From contig JAJFKT010000035.1 in assembly GCA_021773075.1 (NCBI GenBank), forward strand, positions 62,001 through 126,000: a stretch of DNA of 64,000 nucleotides, in the 5' to 3' direction. The position numbers and the translations under genes were made by a program. A model generated the notes under the pieces. It saw nothing but the letters and a program-made list of their open reading frames with translations, did not search any database and was not told the DNA's origin. This document shows positions 25,578-33,567 of the stretch, in pieces (the stretch's first letter is position 1; every line of letters begins with the position of its first letter). Source of the stretch: Woeseiaceae bacterium. Its GTDB lineage: Bacteria; Pseudomonadota; Gammaproteobacteria; Steroidobacterales; Woeseiaceae.

Positions 25578-26508
25578 AAAAATCAATGCTTATGCAAACC
25601 CAAGGATTGATCGACCTGAAGATCGTGCCGATGCCTTGCGGGGTACTGTCTATGCAGACCCGGTGAAGATCGTTTGGGTCGGTTTGATGTTTCTTCTCGG
25701 CACAATCGGCAGCGCGTTGACGTACTCGACAAGTGCGCTGTTGCTGTTCCTGGTTTCGACAGGAACTACCTTGTGTCTCGGGCACTCGCTCGGGATGCAT
25801 CGCCGCTTCATCCACCGCAGCTATCATTGTCCGAGCTGGATGGAATACCTGTTCGTACACTTTGGTGTGCTTGTGGGTCTGGCGGGGCCGTTCGGTATGT
25901 TGCGCACGCATGACCTCCGGGACTGGGCGCAACGTCAAGCCGAATGCCACAACTATTTTTCCCACAGTGAGTCCTGGTACCGAGATTTCTGGTGGCAGTT
26001 GTTCTGCTCGTTTCGGCTCGAATGTCCGCCAAAGATCGCGATCGAGCCAGAGATCGCCAATGACAGCGTGCATCAATTCATGGAAAAGAACTGGATGTTG
26101 CAACAGCTGCCCTGGGCACTTGTGTTTTTCGCATTCGGTGGCTGGGCCTGGGTGTTTTGGGGCATTTGCAGCCGCGTGAGCGTGTCGATCCTGGGTCATT
26201 GGCTTGTCGGGCATTTTGCTCACAACTCAGGACATCGCGACTGGCACGTCGATGGTGCTGCTGTGCAGGGTTTCAATGTACCGTTTGCCGCTTTATTGAC
26301 CATGGGTGAGAGCTGGCACAACAACCACCACGCGTTTCCGGCTTCCGCCAAGCTCGGACTCGAGCCGGGACAGTGGGACCCGGGTTGGTGGATTTTGCAG
26401 GCGTTTCAGCGGGTTGGCCTCGTGTCGGATCTCGTCACTCCTGATGATCTCGCGGCACGGCCAGAACTCGTGCGATACGTAAGTGGTGTTAACCGGACAC
26501 CTGATTAA
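25570..26508 (+). CDS. Fatty acid desaturase family protein
   Basis: This is a 312-residue integral membrane protein with a GTG start inside the end of the previous gene. It has hydrophobic segments near residues 35-75 and 170-210 and His-rich di-iron motifs: GHSLGMHRRFIHRSY (box 1), HNSGHRDWH (extra box), and SWHNNHHAFP (box 3). These place it with acyl-CoA/acyl-lipid delta-9 desaturases. The usual second box, HxxHH, is absent; instead there is RTHDLRDWAQRQAECHNYFSH, which may supply the ligands in this subgroup. It would introduce a double bond into fatty acyl chains using oxygen and an electron carrier. The neighbouring acyltransferase gene supports a role in membrane lipids. Confidence 0.88.
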   Translation: MTKKINAYANPRIDRPEDRADALRGTVYADPVKIVWVGLMFLLGTIGSALTYSTSALLLFLVSTGTTLCLGHSLGMHRRFIHRSYHCPSWMEYLFVHFGVLVGLAGPFGMLRTHDLRDWAQRQAECHNYFSHSESWYRDFWWQLFCSFRLECPPKIAIEPEIANDSVHQFMEKNWMLQQLPWALVFFAFGGWAWVFWGICSRVSVSILGHWLVGHFAHNSGHRDWHVDGAAVQGFNVPFAALLTMGESWHNNHHAFPASAKLGLEPGQWDPGWWILQAFQRVGLVSDLVTPDDLAARPELVRYVSGVNRTPD

Positions 26509-26670
26509 CACTTGGTCTTGGGTAGCTTCCCCTTGTCTGTTCAGGCCTCTGTTTACCGTAGGGCCGATAGTGGTCCAAAATACTGGAGCCCAGTTCCGCA
26601 CCTGGGCGTTACAATGCCGAACTTTCAAACAGGGCAAACGCCGCTACGAGTGGGAGGATTACCGGACGAT

Positions 26671-27441
26671 ATGGGTGTTTTTGTCTCCAAAAGTCGTAAA
26701 TTGAGTCCACTAGGGAGGTTTGGCTGGATACTCTACCAGCCCTACAAGTGGCTTATCTGCGCGCCAATTTTGGCGTCGACGACGCTTTTCTTCGGTTCGG
26801 CGACGATAGTACTGTCGATTTTCTTGCCTTCACGGTGGGTAAGTCTGATCTGTGGCACTTTTTGGTCGCGTTTGAATGCCTGGGTGACACCGATGCCGGT
26901 GAAAGTCACCGGTCGGGAAAATATTGATCCTCAACAATCCTATGTAGTTGTTGCGAATCACCAAAGCTTCTACGATGTTTTCGTGCTTTATGGATTCCTG
27001 GGCATTGACTTCAAATGGGTGATGAAGCAGGAAATGCGGAGCATTCCTGGCGTCGGAATTGGCTGCGAAAAAGTGGGCCACATCTTTATCGACAGATCGA
27101 ACCGCAAGGCTGCTTTGGAGACGATAAAGTCTGCTCAAAGCAAAATCGTTAACGGAACTTCGGTGGTGTTTTTTCCTGAAGGAACCCGCAGTCGCGATGG
27201 CGCGCTGCTAAAACTCAAGAAAGGCGCATTTCGGTTTGCACTTGATCTCGACTTGCCGATATTGCCGGTAACTATCGTTGGTACAGGGGATGTTCTTCCT
27301 TCAGATGGCCTCGATCTGCTGCCAGGAAAGGTGCGCCTCATCATTGATGAGCCGATACCTGTCAATGGCTTGGAGGGACAGGATATTCCGCGCCTCATGG
27401 AACAGGTGCGAAGTGTATTTGAGGATCGACGATCAGGTTGA
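26671..27441 (+). CDS. 1-acyl-sn-glycerol-3-phosphate acyltransferase (PlsC-like)
   Basis: This is a 256-residue protein from the ATG at 26671, which has GGAGG 13 bp upstream. Earlier in-frame starts (26614, 26512) add a stretch without family similarity. Residues ~20-50 are a membrane segment. The acyltransferase motifs are NHQSFYDVF (catalytic His-x4-Asp), the FIDRSNRKAA block, FFPEGTRSRDG (glycerophosphate binding) and LPILPVTIVGT. The expected reaction is transfer of an acyl chain to lysophosphatidic acid, giving phosphatidic acid at the cytoplasmic face of the inner membrane. The length is normal for PlsC. It follows the desaturase with a ~160-bp gap. Confidence 0.88.
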   Translation: MGVFVSKSRKLSPLGRFGWILYQPYKWLICAPILASTTLFFGSATIVLSIFLPSRWVSLICGTFWSRLNAWVTPMPVKVTGRENIDPQQSYVVVANHQSFYDVFVLYGFLGIDFKWVMKQEMRSIPGVGIGCEKVGHIFIDRSNRKAALETIKSAQSKIVNGTSVVFFPEGTRSRDGALLKLKKGAFRFALDLDLPILPVTIVGTGDVLPSDGLDLLPGKVRLIIDEPIPVNGLEGQDIPRLMEQVRSVFEDRRSG

Positions 27442-27548
27442 GATTACATCGGTGCCTAGCCACACATAGGTCATCGATTAATCTGTCCCGGCTAAGTGTT
27501 CGCGCACACTTTATTTATGCGACCGGTCACCCACGAGAAAAACTAACT

Positions 27549-27569
27549 CTAGGTAATTCAATTACTTAG
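27549..27569. promoter_or_regulatory. 21-bp palindrome just upstream of the sigma-54 promoter
   Basis: CTAGGTAATT and AATTACTTAG flank a single C, and nine of ten arm positions are complementary. It ends 4 bp before the -24 element of the exporter promoter. It could be a binding site for the downstream response regulator or another factor. Its closeness to -24 is unusual for an NtrC-type enhancer, which normally sits ~100 bp away, so a repressor or accessory site is also possible. Confidence 0.45.
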
Positions 27570-27573
27570 AAAT

Positions 27574-27588
27574 TGGCACGTTTCCTGC
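27574..27588 (+). promoter_or_regulatory. Sigma-54 (-24/-12) promoter of the export operon
   Basis: TGGCAC at 27574-27579, followed by G, four bases and CTGC ending at 27588, matches the consensus TGGCACG-N4-TTGC with exact GG-to-GC spacing; only one T of the -12 element differs. The predicted transcription start is near 27600, only ~2 bases before the first ATG of the adaptor gene. A sigma-54 activator is encoded five genes downstream, which supports the call. Confidence 0.8.
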
Positions 27589-27601
27589 TATTAGAGACAG
27601 T

Positions 27602-28882
27602 ATGAACACGATGCAGGGCACCTCGGGTCAGGACAAACTACTAACGCCGGTTTCGCGAAAGAAATTTCGAGTGTTCGCGGCCGCAGGAATCGTGCTGGTG
27701 ATGGGCGTTGTGGTGTGGATCCTGAGTCCCGCGATTTCGAATTTGTTCGGCACCGACATGACCGTTTCAAGACAGCAACTACGATTCGCGAGGGTCGAAC
27801 GCGGCGATGTTCGGCACGATGTCGCTGTGCAAGGCCGCATCGTCACGGCGAACAGCCCTGCTCTGTTCGCGCCGGCCGCCGGCGCGGTACATCTGAACGT
27901 CAAGCCAGGTGACTTGATCGTAGAAGGCCAGCTGGTCGCAACAATCGTCAGCCCCGAGCTGAACAATCAACTTGCACAGGAGCGAACTGTTCTGCAGCGG
28001 CTCTCGATCGACTACGAACGGCAGCAGATAGAAACACGTACCGCCATTCTCGGGAGCCAGCAGGTTTTGGAAACCGCGGCAGTTGATGTCGAACTGGCAC
28101 GTAGTAATGAATATCGAGCGTCCGAGAGCATTAAGTTCCAGGTAATAAGCAAGGCCGACCATGAGATGTTAATGGCCGAACTCAAGAAGGCCGGATTGAT
28201 GCACCGGCATGCAGTTCAAAATCTCGCCTTACAAAAAGAAAAACTTGATTTCGAATTGCGCGCTAAAAAGTTGGAGGTCGACGGACAACAATTGGTCGTC
28301 AATAACATTGAGCGTCGGGTCGCAGAGTTGCAACTCAAGTCGCCAATTACTGGTGTCGTTGGGAGCGTCAACGCTCGGGATCGAGATGTCGTCGCTCGTG
28401 ACACGTCAATTGTCATGTTGGTCGATCTGACCGCGTTCGAAATCGAAATCAACATACCTGAAAGTTATGCAGATGATCTAACACTCGGTCTTGGGGCAGA
28501 GATCATGGTCAACAACAAGGCCCATGAGGGTCAGCTCACCGCGATCTCACCGGAAGTCACGAACGGCCAGGTGACGGGGCGTATCCGGTTTACCGGCGAT
28601 ACGCCGTCTGGCCTGCGTCAAAATCAACGCCTTTCAGCAAGTGTGCTGATCGAGTCCCGCAGCGACGTATTGAAAGTGAAGCGTGGCGCATTCGTGCAGT
28701 CGGGAGGCGGCAACACTATTTATAAGGTCAACGGCGATAGTGCTACGCGCACAGCAATCCAAGTGGGTGCTCGCGGCTTAAGCGACGTTGAAATTTTGTC
28801 CGGTCTTAACGCCGGCGATGAAGTCATCATCTCGAGCATCGATGCGTTCAATCGTGCCGAGTTTGTATTTATTTCGAAGTAG
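27602..28882 (+). CDS. Periplasmic adaptor (MacA/HlyD-like) of an ABC exporter
   Basis: This is a 426-residue membrane-fusion protein. A short cytoplasmic N-terminus is followed by one transmembrane segment (residues ~24-45, VFAAAGIVLVMGVVVWIL). A barrel-sandwich half (VQGRIVTANSPALFAPAAGA) is followed by a ~130-residue coiled-coil hairpin, the second lipoyl half (LKSPITGVVGSVNARDRDVV), a beta barrel, and a membrane-proximal domain ending near AEFVFISK. It links inner-membrane MacB-type permeases to an outer-membrane channel, which is not encoded here. It is the first gene of an operon with an ATPase and two permeases and is driven by a sigma-54 promoter. If the ATG at 27602 is used, the mRNA is almost leaderless; an ATG at 27611 is the alternative. 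Confidence 0.9.
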   Translation: MNTMQGTSGQDKLLTPVSRKKFRVFAAAGIVLVMGVVVWILSPAISNLFGTDMTVSRQQLRFARVERGDVRHDVAVQGRIVTANSPALFAPAAGAVHLNVKPGDLIVEGQLVATIVSPELNNQLAQERTVLQRLSIDYERQQIETRTAILGSQQVLETAAVDVELARSNEYRASESIKFQVISKADHEMLMAELKKAGLMHRHAVQNLALQKEKLDFELRAKKLEVDGQQLVVNNIERRVAELQLKSPITGVVGSVNARDRDVVARDTSIVMLVDLTAFEIEINIPESYADDLTLGLGAEIMVNNKAHEGQLTAISPEVTNGQVTGRIRFTGDTPSGLRQNQRLSASVLIESRSDVLKVKRGAFVQSGGGNTIYKVNGDSATRTAIQVGARGLSDVEILSGLNAGDEVIISSIDAFNRAEFVFISK

Positions 28883-28893
28883 GAGACAGCGAC

Positions 28894-29616
28894 ATGCTGA
28901 AGATGAGCGATGTAAGCAAGATTTACCGGACTGAGTTGGTCGAGACCCATGCGCTACGTAATGTAAACCTCGAAATTCAGGAAGGTGAATTCGTTTCAGT
29001 AACCGGTCCGTCCGGGTCTGGCAAAACGACCTTCTTAAACCTGACGGGACTTCTGGAAAGCTTCGAACATGGTGAGTACGTACTGGACGGGCAAAACGTT
29101 CGTGGACTACCGGACGCCCAGCTTTCCAATATTCGGAATGAGAAAATTGGCTTCGTTTTTCAGAGCTTTAATCTTATTCCGGATTTACCAATTTATGAAA
29201 ACGTAGAGGTGCCGTTGCGATATAGAGGCATGCGTGCGAAGGAGCGACGGGAGCGAATCGAGCGCGTACTGTCCACAGTCGGACTGACATCGCGGCTTAG
29301 CCACCTGCCGACGCAATTGTCGGGCGGCCAGCAACAGCGTGTCGCGATCGCGCGCGCCCTGGCGGGTGAGCCGCGAATTCTATTGGCGGATGAGCCGACC
29401 GGAAACCTGGATTCAGTTATGGCTCGACAGGTCATGGACCTGCTGCACGAAATCAACGACAGTGGAACGACCATAATCATGGTCACTCATGATCCGGAGC
29501 TGGCAAGTCGAGCACAACGCAATATCCGAATTCTTGATGGCGAGGTCAGTGTCGTACAAGCACCGAATACCGATGTGCTCGTAGACCGGGAGGCACAACA
29601 AAGTGCTCGCGTATAA
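28894..29616 (+). CDS. ABC transporter ATP-binding protein (MacB/LolD type)
   Basis: This is a 240-residue ATPase with Walker [10 protein letters not shown] (residues ~43-51), Q-loop [12 protein letters not shown], signature [15 protein letters not shown], Walker [13 protein letters not shown] and switch MVTHDPE. The segment lengths and the ADEPTGNLD form place it in the MacB/LolD/FtsE group, which powers mechanotransmission rather than classical transport. It starts 11 bp after the adaptor gene with GGAGA ahead of its ATG, and its end overlaps the next permease gene by 14 bp. It is predicted to form a complex with both downstream FtsX-like permeases as a heterodimer. Confidence 0.94.
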   Translation: MLKMSDVSKIYRTELVETHALRNVNLEIQEGEFVSVTGPSGSGKTTFLNLTGLLESFEHGEYVLDGQNVRGLPDAQLSNIRNEKIGFVFQSFNLIPDLPIYENVEVPLRYRGMRAKERRERIERVLSTVGLTSRLSHLPTQLSGGQQQRVAIARALAGEPRILLADEPTGNLDSVMARQVMDLLHEINDSGTTIIMVTHDPELASRAQRNIRILDGEVSVVQAPNTDVLVDREAQQSARV

Positions 29617-30967
29617 CCTGCAATTGGCATGGCGCTCTCTGTTTCAGCGCCGCAGCCTGACGGTACTGATGATTGCCGCAATCGGCATTGGTCTCGGAAT
29701 TCTCATGACGGTTAGGACGATGGCCTATCAGGCACGCCAACTTCCTGTTGGCGAGAAGAGTTACTCGCTGCATTTCTTACAAATGGACGGTCGCGGCGTA
29801 GAGGGAGATGCATTCGAACAGTGGTTCGAAGGTGACGCGATCACCTATCGGGATGCCCGCATGCTGATGAGCGCTGACACGGCTGCCAGGCAACAGACAT
29901 ATCTCTGGAAAACAGACGTCATAGTGAGCTTAGAAGATAACAACGTTCTTCCCAAGCGCAGCAGCGGCCTGGTGGGTCTGTCGAATTTCTTCGAAATGTT
30001 TGACGCACCGTTTCTATACGGTAGCACCTGGTCGGAGGAGGCTAATGACAGCGCCGAACCGGTCGTCGTCATTAGCAAAGAATACAATGACTATTTTTTC
30101 GGCGGTGAAAACAGCGTCGGTCGCAGGTTGAATCTGGGCCCCCATACAGTGACGGTGATAGGCGTCCTGGACGACTGGAACATCAACCGGCGTTACTACG
30201 ATATGTCATTCGATCAGGCACGCAGGGACGATATCTTCGTTTCCGACAGTCTCGCCCAGCAGCTGAATTTTGTTCGTACGTTGCAACTGGGCTGTAACGA
30301 TGGGGACGCCGAACTGGCAGGGGAATACGTGTTGAATGACCTGCAAGGCCTGGTCAATTCGGAGTGTGCCTGGATACTCTTTTGGGCGGACTTAAGTTCG
30401 TCCGAGTCCATTCAGGATTACAAGCAAAGTATCGAGCAGCACATGAGCGCGCAACAGAAGTTTGGGCGCTTCCCGCGCGAAGAGCAGACCTACTTTCTTA
30501 CCAACGTCGCCGAACATATCGAGCTCGTTGGTCAATTTCGTGGTCGTCAGGCTTTTCTGCAGCTCATGAGCAACCTGTTCTTCGCAGTTTGCCTGATTAA
30601 TGCCATCGGCATTCTTCTCGCGAAGTTCACAAGTAAATCGAAGGAGATTAGTTTGCGACGCGCGCTCGGCGCGAAGAAAACCACGATCATGTGGCAGCAT
30701 CTTTTGGAAGTCGCGATCATTGGCGTACTAGGGGGCATCGTTGGGCTAGCCCTCAGTTACGTAGGCCTCATCGGCATGAGAAATATCGTGGTGTACTCCT
30801 CTGACTACTCTTTTGCGGCGCAACAGATCGCCCACGCTTTCCGTCTCAACTGGGCGATGATCGGCAGCGCATTTCTCATTGCGATCGGTAGCACGATTCT
30901 GGTTGGACTCTATCCCATCTGGCGAGTTTGCAATGGTAAGCCGGCCCAACAACTGAAAGCACAGTAG
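29603..30967 (+). CDS. ABC permease, MacB/FtsX family, subunit 1
   Basis: This is a 454-residue permease with a GTG start overlapping the ATPase end by 14 bp. The topology is that of MacB: one N-terminal transmembrane helix (LTVLMIAAIGIGLGILMT), a ~280-residue periplasmic domain (residues ~40-320), then three C-terminal helices with the FtsX core. The core includes ISLRRALGAKKTTIMWQHLL, the cytoplasmic coupling-helix motif, and ends in a basic tail. There is no fused ATPase, unlike E. coli MacB. It pairs with the next permease. The substrate may be a peptide, lipopeptide or lipid; the sequence does not say. Confidence 0.9.
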   Translation: MLAYNLQLAWRSLFQRRSLTVLMIAAIGIGLGILMTVRTMAYQARQLPVGEKSYSLHFLQMDGRGVEGDAFEQWFEGDAITYRDARMLMSADTAARQQTYLWKTDVIVSLEDNNVLPKRSSGLVGLSNFFEMFDAPFLYGSTWSEEANDSAEPVVVISKEYNDYFFGGENSVGRRLNLGPHTVTVIGVLDDWNINRRYYDMSFDQARRDDIFVSDSLAQQLNFVRTLQLGCNDGDAELAGEYVLNDLQGLVNSECAWILFWADLSSSESIQDYKQSIEQHMSAQQKFGRFPREEQTYFLTNVAEHIELVGQFRGRQAFLQLMSNLFFAVCLINAIGILLAKFTSKSKEISLRRALGAKKTTIMWQHLLEVAIIGVLGGIVGLALSYVGLIGMRNIVVYSSDYSFAAQQIAHAFRLNWAMIGSAFLIAIGSTILVGLYPIWRVCNGKPAQQLKAQ

Positions 30968-30975
30968 GAAGCCAC

Positions 30976-32193
30976 ATGGAATTCAGACCTATTTTCTTAA
31001 CGCTCAAGCACAATAAAATGCTATCGCTGCTTATTGTCTTACAAGCAACTTTTACGCTCGCCGTTGTTAGTAACTCACTATTCGTTACGGCTGCAACGCT
31101 CAAAGAGTGGAATTTGCCATCCGGACTTCAGCAGGGCGACATCATCACGGTGCAGGCCCAGCTATATGATCCAACCGTCGATAGTAGACAAGTCGTTATC
31201 GATGATCTGGAAAAACTGAGAGAGATACCGGGCGTCATAAGCGTGTCGACAGCTACGCAGATTCCTTTCGCTGCCGAGGAGGTCAGTAATGTATTTCTGG
31301 AAACCGGTGATGAGCCTCAGTTTTATCAGACCAATATTTTCGATTTCGACGCGAACGCTCTGGATGTATTGGGTCTGGAATTAATCGACGGTCGCAACTT
31401 CTTCGCTTCGGAAGTCGTCCGACATGATCCGTCGCAAAGCGACGCGAAGGCTGCGGTCGCAATGATCAGTTTGAGCCAGGCTGACGCACTGTTTCCCGAC
31501 GAATCTGCAATTGGGAAGACCATCTGGTTGGAGGAAAATGCATACCCGGTTCAGGTGATCGGTATCTATAGTGATTTTATGAACGGCGAGACTTTGAACT
31601 TTCAGGGCAGGTCTTTCGATACGCTGATCCGCCCCGTTGTTTCCTGGCAGCAAGGGCAGGACCCGAACTATCTGGTCCGTGTTGAACCGGGCATGGCCGA
31701 AGGTCTGTTCGATGCGATCAACAACATAATCTATGCCACAAAAGGTCGCTACCTGTATGTTCTCGAGCGTTTAACGCGCACCCAGAAGCGCATGTACGAT
31801 GGACGCGGCAGCAACGCCGCTACCTTCCTCGTGATTAGCCTGATACTGGTCTTGATTACTGGTCTTGGAACGGCTGGGCTTGTCTCCTTCCTGGTTAATC
31901 AACGGCAAAAACAAATCGGAATTCGACGCGCATTGGGCGCAACCCGTCTGGACATCACAAAATACTTCCTTCTCGAAAACTCAATTCTGACCTGGATCGG
32001 GCTAATACTGGGCGGCGTTTTGACGCTCGTTATCACCTATGTGCTTACCGACAACGCCGGGGAAAATATTCTACAAATGAAGTACTTGTTTATTGTGGCG
32101 TTTGGCTTGTGGATGGTGAATCTGGCATCCGTCTATTTCCCCGCAAGGCGTGCGGCCATGATTGACCCGGCAATAGTGACGCGCTCTGCCTGA
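30976..32193 (+). CDS. ABC permease, MacB/FtsX family, subunit 2
   Basis: This is a 405-residue permease, 8 bp after subunit 1, with AGGAAG before its ATG. It shares the MacB layout: an N-terminal helix (MLSLLIVLQATFTLAVVSNS), a periplasmic domain to about residue 280, and three C-terminal helices with the FtsX motif KQIGIRRALGATRLDITKYF. The periplasmic domain differs clearly from subunit 1, so the complex would be asymmetric. It is the last transport gene; the regulator gene begins 39 bp later in the same direction and may be transcribed with it. Confidence 0.9.
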   Translation: MEFRPIFLTLKHNKMLSLLIVLQATFTLAVVSNSLFVTAATLKEWNLPSGLQQGDIITVQAQLYDPTVDSRQVVIDDLEKLREIPGVISVSTATQIPFAAEEVSNVFLETGDEPQFYQTNIFDFDANALDVLGLELIDGRNFFASEVVRHDPSQSDAKAAVAMISLSQADALFPDESAIGKTIWLEENAYPVQVIGIYSDFMNGETLNFQGRSFDTLIRPVVSWQQGQDPNYLVRVEPGMAEGLFDAINNIIYATKGRYLYVLERLTRTQKRMYDGRGSNAATFLVISLILVLITGLGTAGLVSFLVNQRQKQIGIRRALGATRLDITKYFLLENSILTWIGLILGGVLTLVITYVLTDNAGENILQMKYLFIVAFGLWMVNLASVYFPARRAAMIDPAIVTRSA

Positions 32194-32232
32194 TTGTTCT
32201 ACGCGCCCGAGTTAAGTGGTAGGTTGTGACCG

Positions 32233-33567
32233 GTGATGAAGCTGAAAATTCTGATAATTGACGACAATGACGATGTCGCACAGGCGCTCGGTGTTCTATT
32301 CAAGCTAAACGGCCTCGACTGGGCGGCCGCAAACACGCCTGAACAAGGCCTGGCTCTGTTGGCAAATGAGCCGTTCGACCTGGTTATTCAGGACATGAAT
32401 TTTTCGCGGGACATGACCTCCGGTGAAGAAGGACGGGCGTTGTTCAGTGAGATCAGGGATCGGCAACCGGACATGCCGATCATTCTGATCACCGCCTGGA
32501 CCGATCTTGAAAGCGCGATCGACCTGGTTCGATCAGGCGCGGCTGACTACCTCGCGAAACCCTGGGATGACGACAGACTACTCGTTAGCGTCAATAATCT
32601 CCTGGAGCTGAATGCGCTGCAGGTAGAGCAGCGTGAAAGTGCCAGCAAGCGCAGTGCGAGCCGTCGCGAACTGGAAGAAAACTTCAATCTGTGTGACATG
32701 CAGTTTCAGAGCGACGCCATGTTGCAGTTGTTGCGCATGGCAGCGCGGGTAGCTCCATCGAATGTGTCTGTCCTTATTACGGGACCTAACGGCTCGGGCA
32801 AAGAAAAGATCGCAGAAGTTATTCAGGCGAATTCGCGCTATGTCGACGGACCGTTTATTCGAGTGAATGTCGGTGCATTGCCCAGTAATCTCATTGAAGC
32901 TGAATTGTTTGGTGCGGAGGCGGGCTCCTATACCGGAATAGACAAACAGCGTCTGGGCCGATTCGAGCGCGCCGACGGCGGCACGCTGCTGCTGGACGAA
33001 ATAGGGAATTTGACGCACGAAGGGCAAATCAAGTTATTGCGAGTGCTTGAAACGGGAGAGTTTGAACGCCTTGGTGGCGACAAGACCATCAAAGTGGATG
33101 TGCGCGTTATCAGCGCGACCAATGCGAATCTGAAAGAAAACATCAAGTTGGGCGGTTTCCGAGAGGACCTGTACTACCGTCTAAACGGTATCGAGCTGAA
33201 TGTCCCTGCGCTACGCGAACGTCGTGAGGATATTCTGCCATTGGCGAAGTGGATTGGTGGCAGCGATTGTCGCTTCAGCGATGACGCACGAATTGCCCTG
33301 CGGCGATACGATTGGCCAGGGAATGTGCGTGAATTACAGAACACTATCAAGCGTGCGATGTTGTTAAGTGAGGGCGGTGTAGTTGATGCGCCAGCCCTGG
33401 GTATCGAACAATCAGCGCCGGCGCAGGTTCCGGACGTGGATGCCGATGACATCGTCAGCGCTTTGCAGCAATCAGAAGGTGTAATTTCAGAGGCTGCACG
33501 AATACTGGGCTTAAGTCGCTCCGCTTTCTACCGACGGGTAAAGAAGTTCAATATCGACCTGCCATGA
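32233..33567 (+). CDS. NtrC-family sigma-54-dependent response regulator
   Basis: This is a 444-residue protein (GTG start; the adjacent ATG at codon 2 is equally possible). The receiver domain spans residues ~4-118, with phospho-acceptor Asp54 in LVIQDMNF, acidic pocket DDND and Lys in YLAKPWD. The AAA+ domain (~150-370) has a Walker A variant GPNGSGKEK and Walker B GTLLLDEIGNL. The sigma-54 contact loop reads GSYTGI instead of the usual GAFTGA. The C-terminal Fis-type helix-turn-helix is EAARILGLSRSAFYRRVKKF. It should activate the sigma-54 promoter at 27574 on phosphorylation by the kinase encoded next, whose gene overlaps by four bases. Confidence 0.93.
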   Translation: MMKLKILIIDDNDDVAQALGVLFKLNGLDWAAANTPEQGLALLANEPFDLVIQDMNFSRDMTSGEEGRALFSEIRDRQPDMPIILITAWTDLESAIDLVRSGAADYLAKPWDDDRLLVSVNNLLELNALQVEQRESASKRSASRRELEENFNLCDMQFQSDAMLQLLRMAARVAPSNVSVLITGPNGSGKEKIAEVIQANSRYVDGPFIRVNVGALPSNLIEAELFGAEAGSYTGIDKQRLGRFERADGGTLLLDEIGNLTHEGQIKLLRVLETGEFERLGGDKTIKVDVRVISATNANLKENIKLGGFREDLYYRLNGIELNVPALRERREDILPLAKWIGGSDCRFSDDARIALRRYDWPGNVRELQNTIKRAMLLSEGGVVDAPALGIEQSAPAQVPDVDADDIVSALQQSEGVISEAARILGLSRSAFYRRVKKFNIDLP

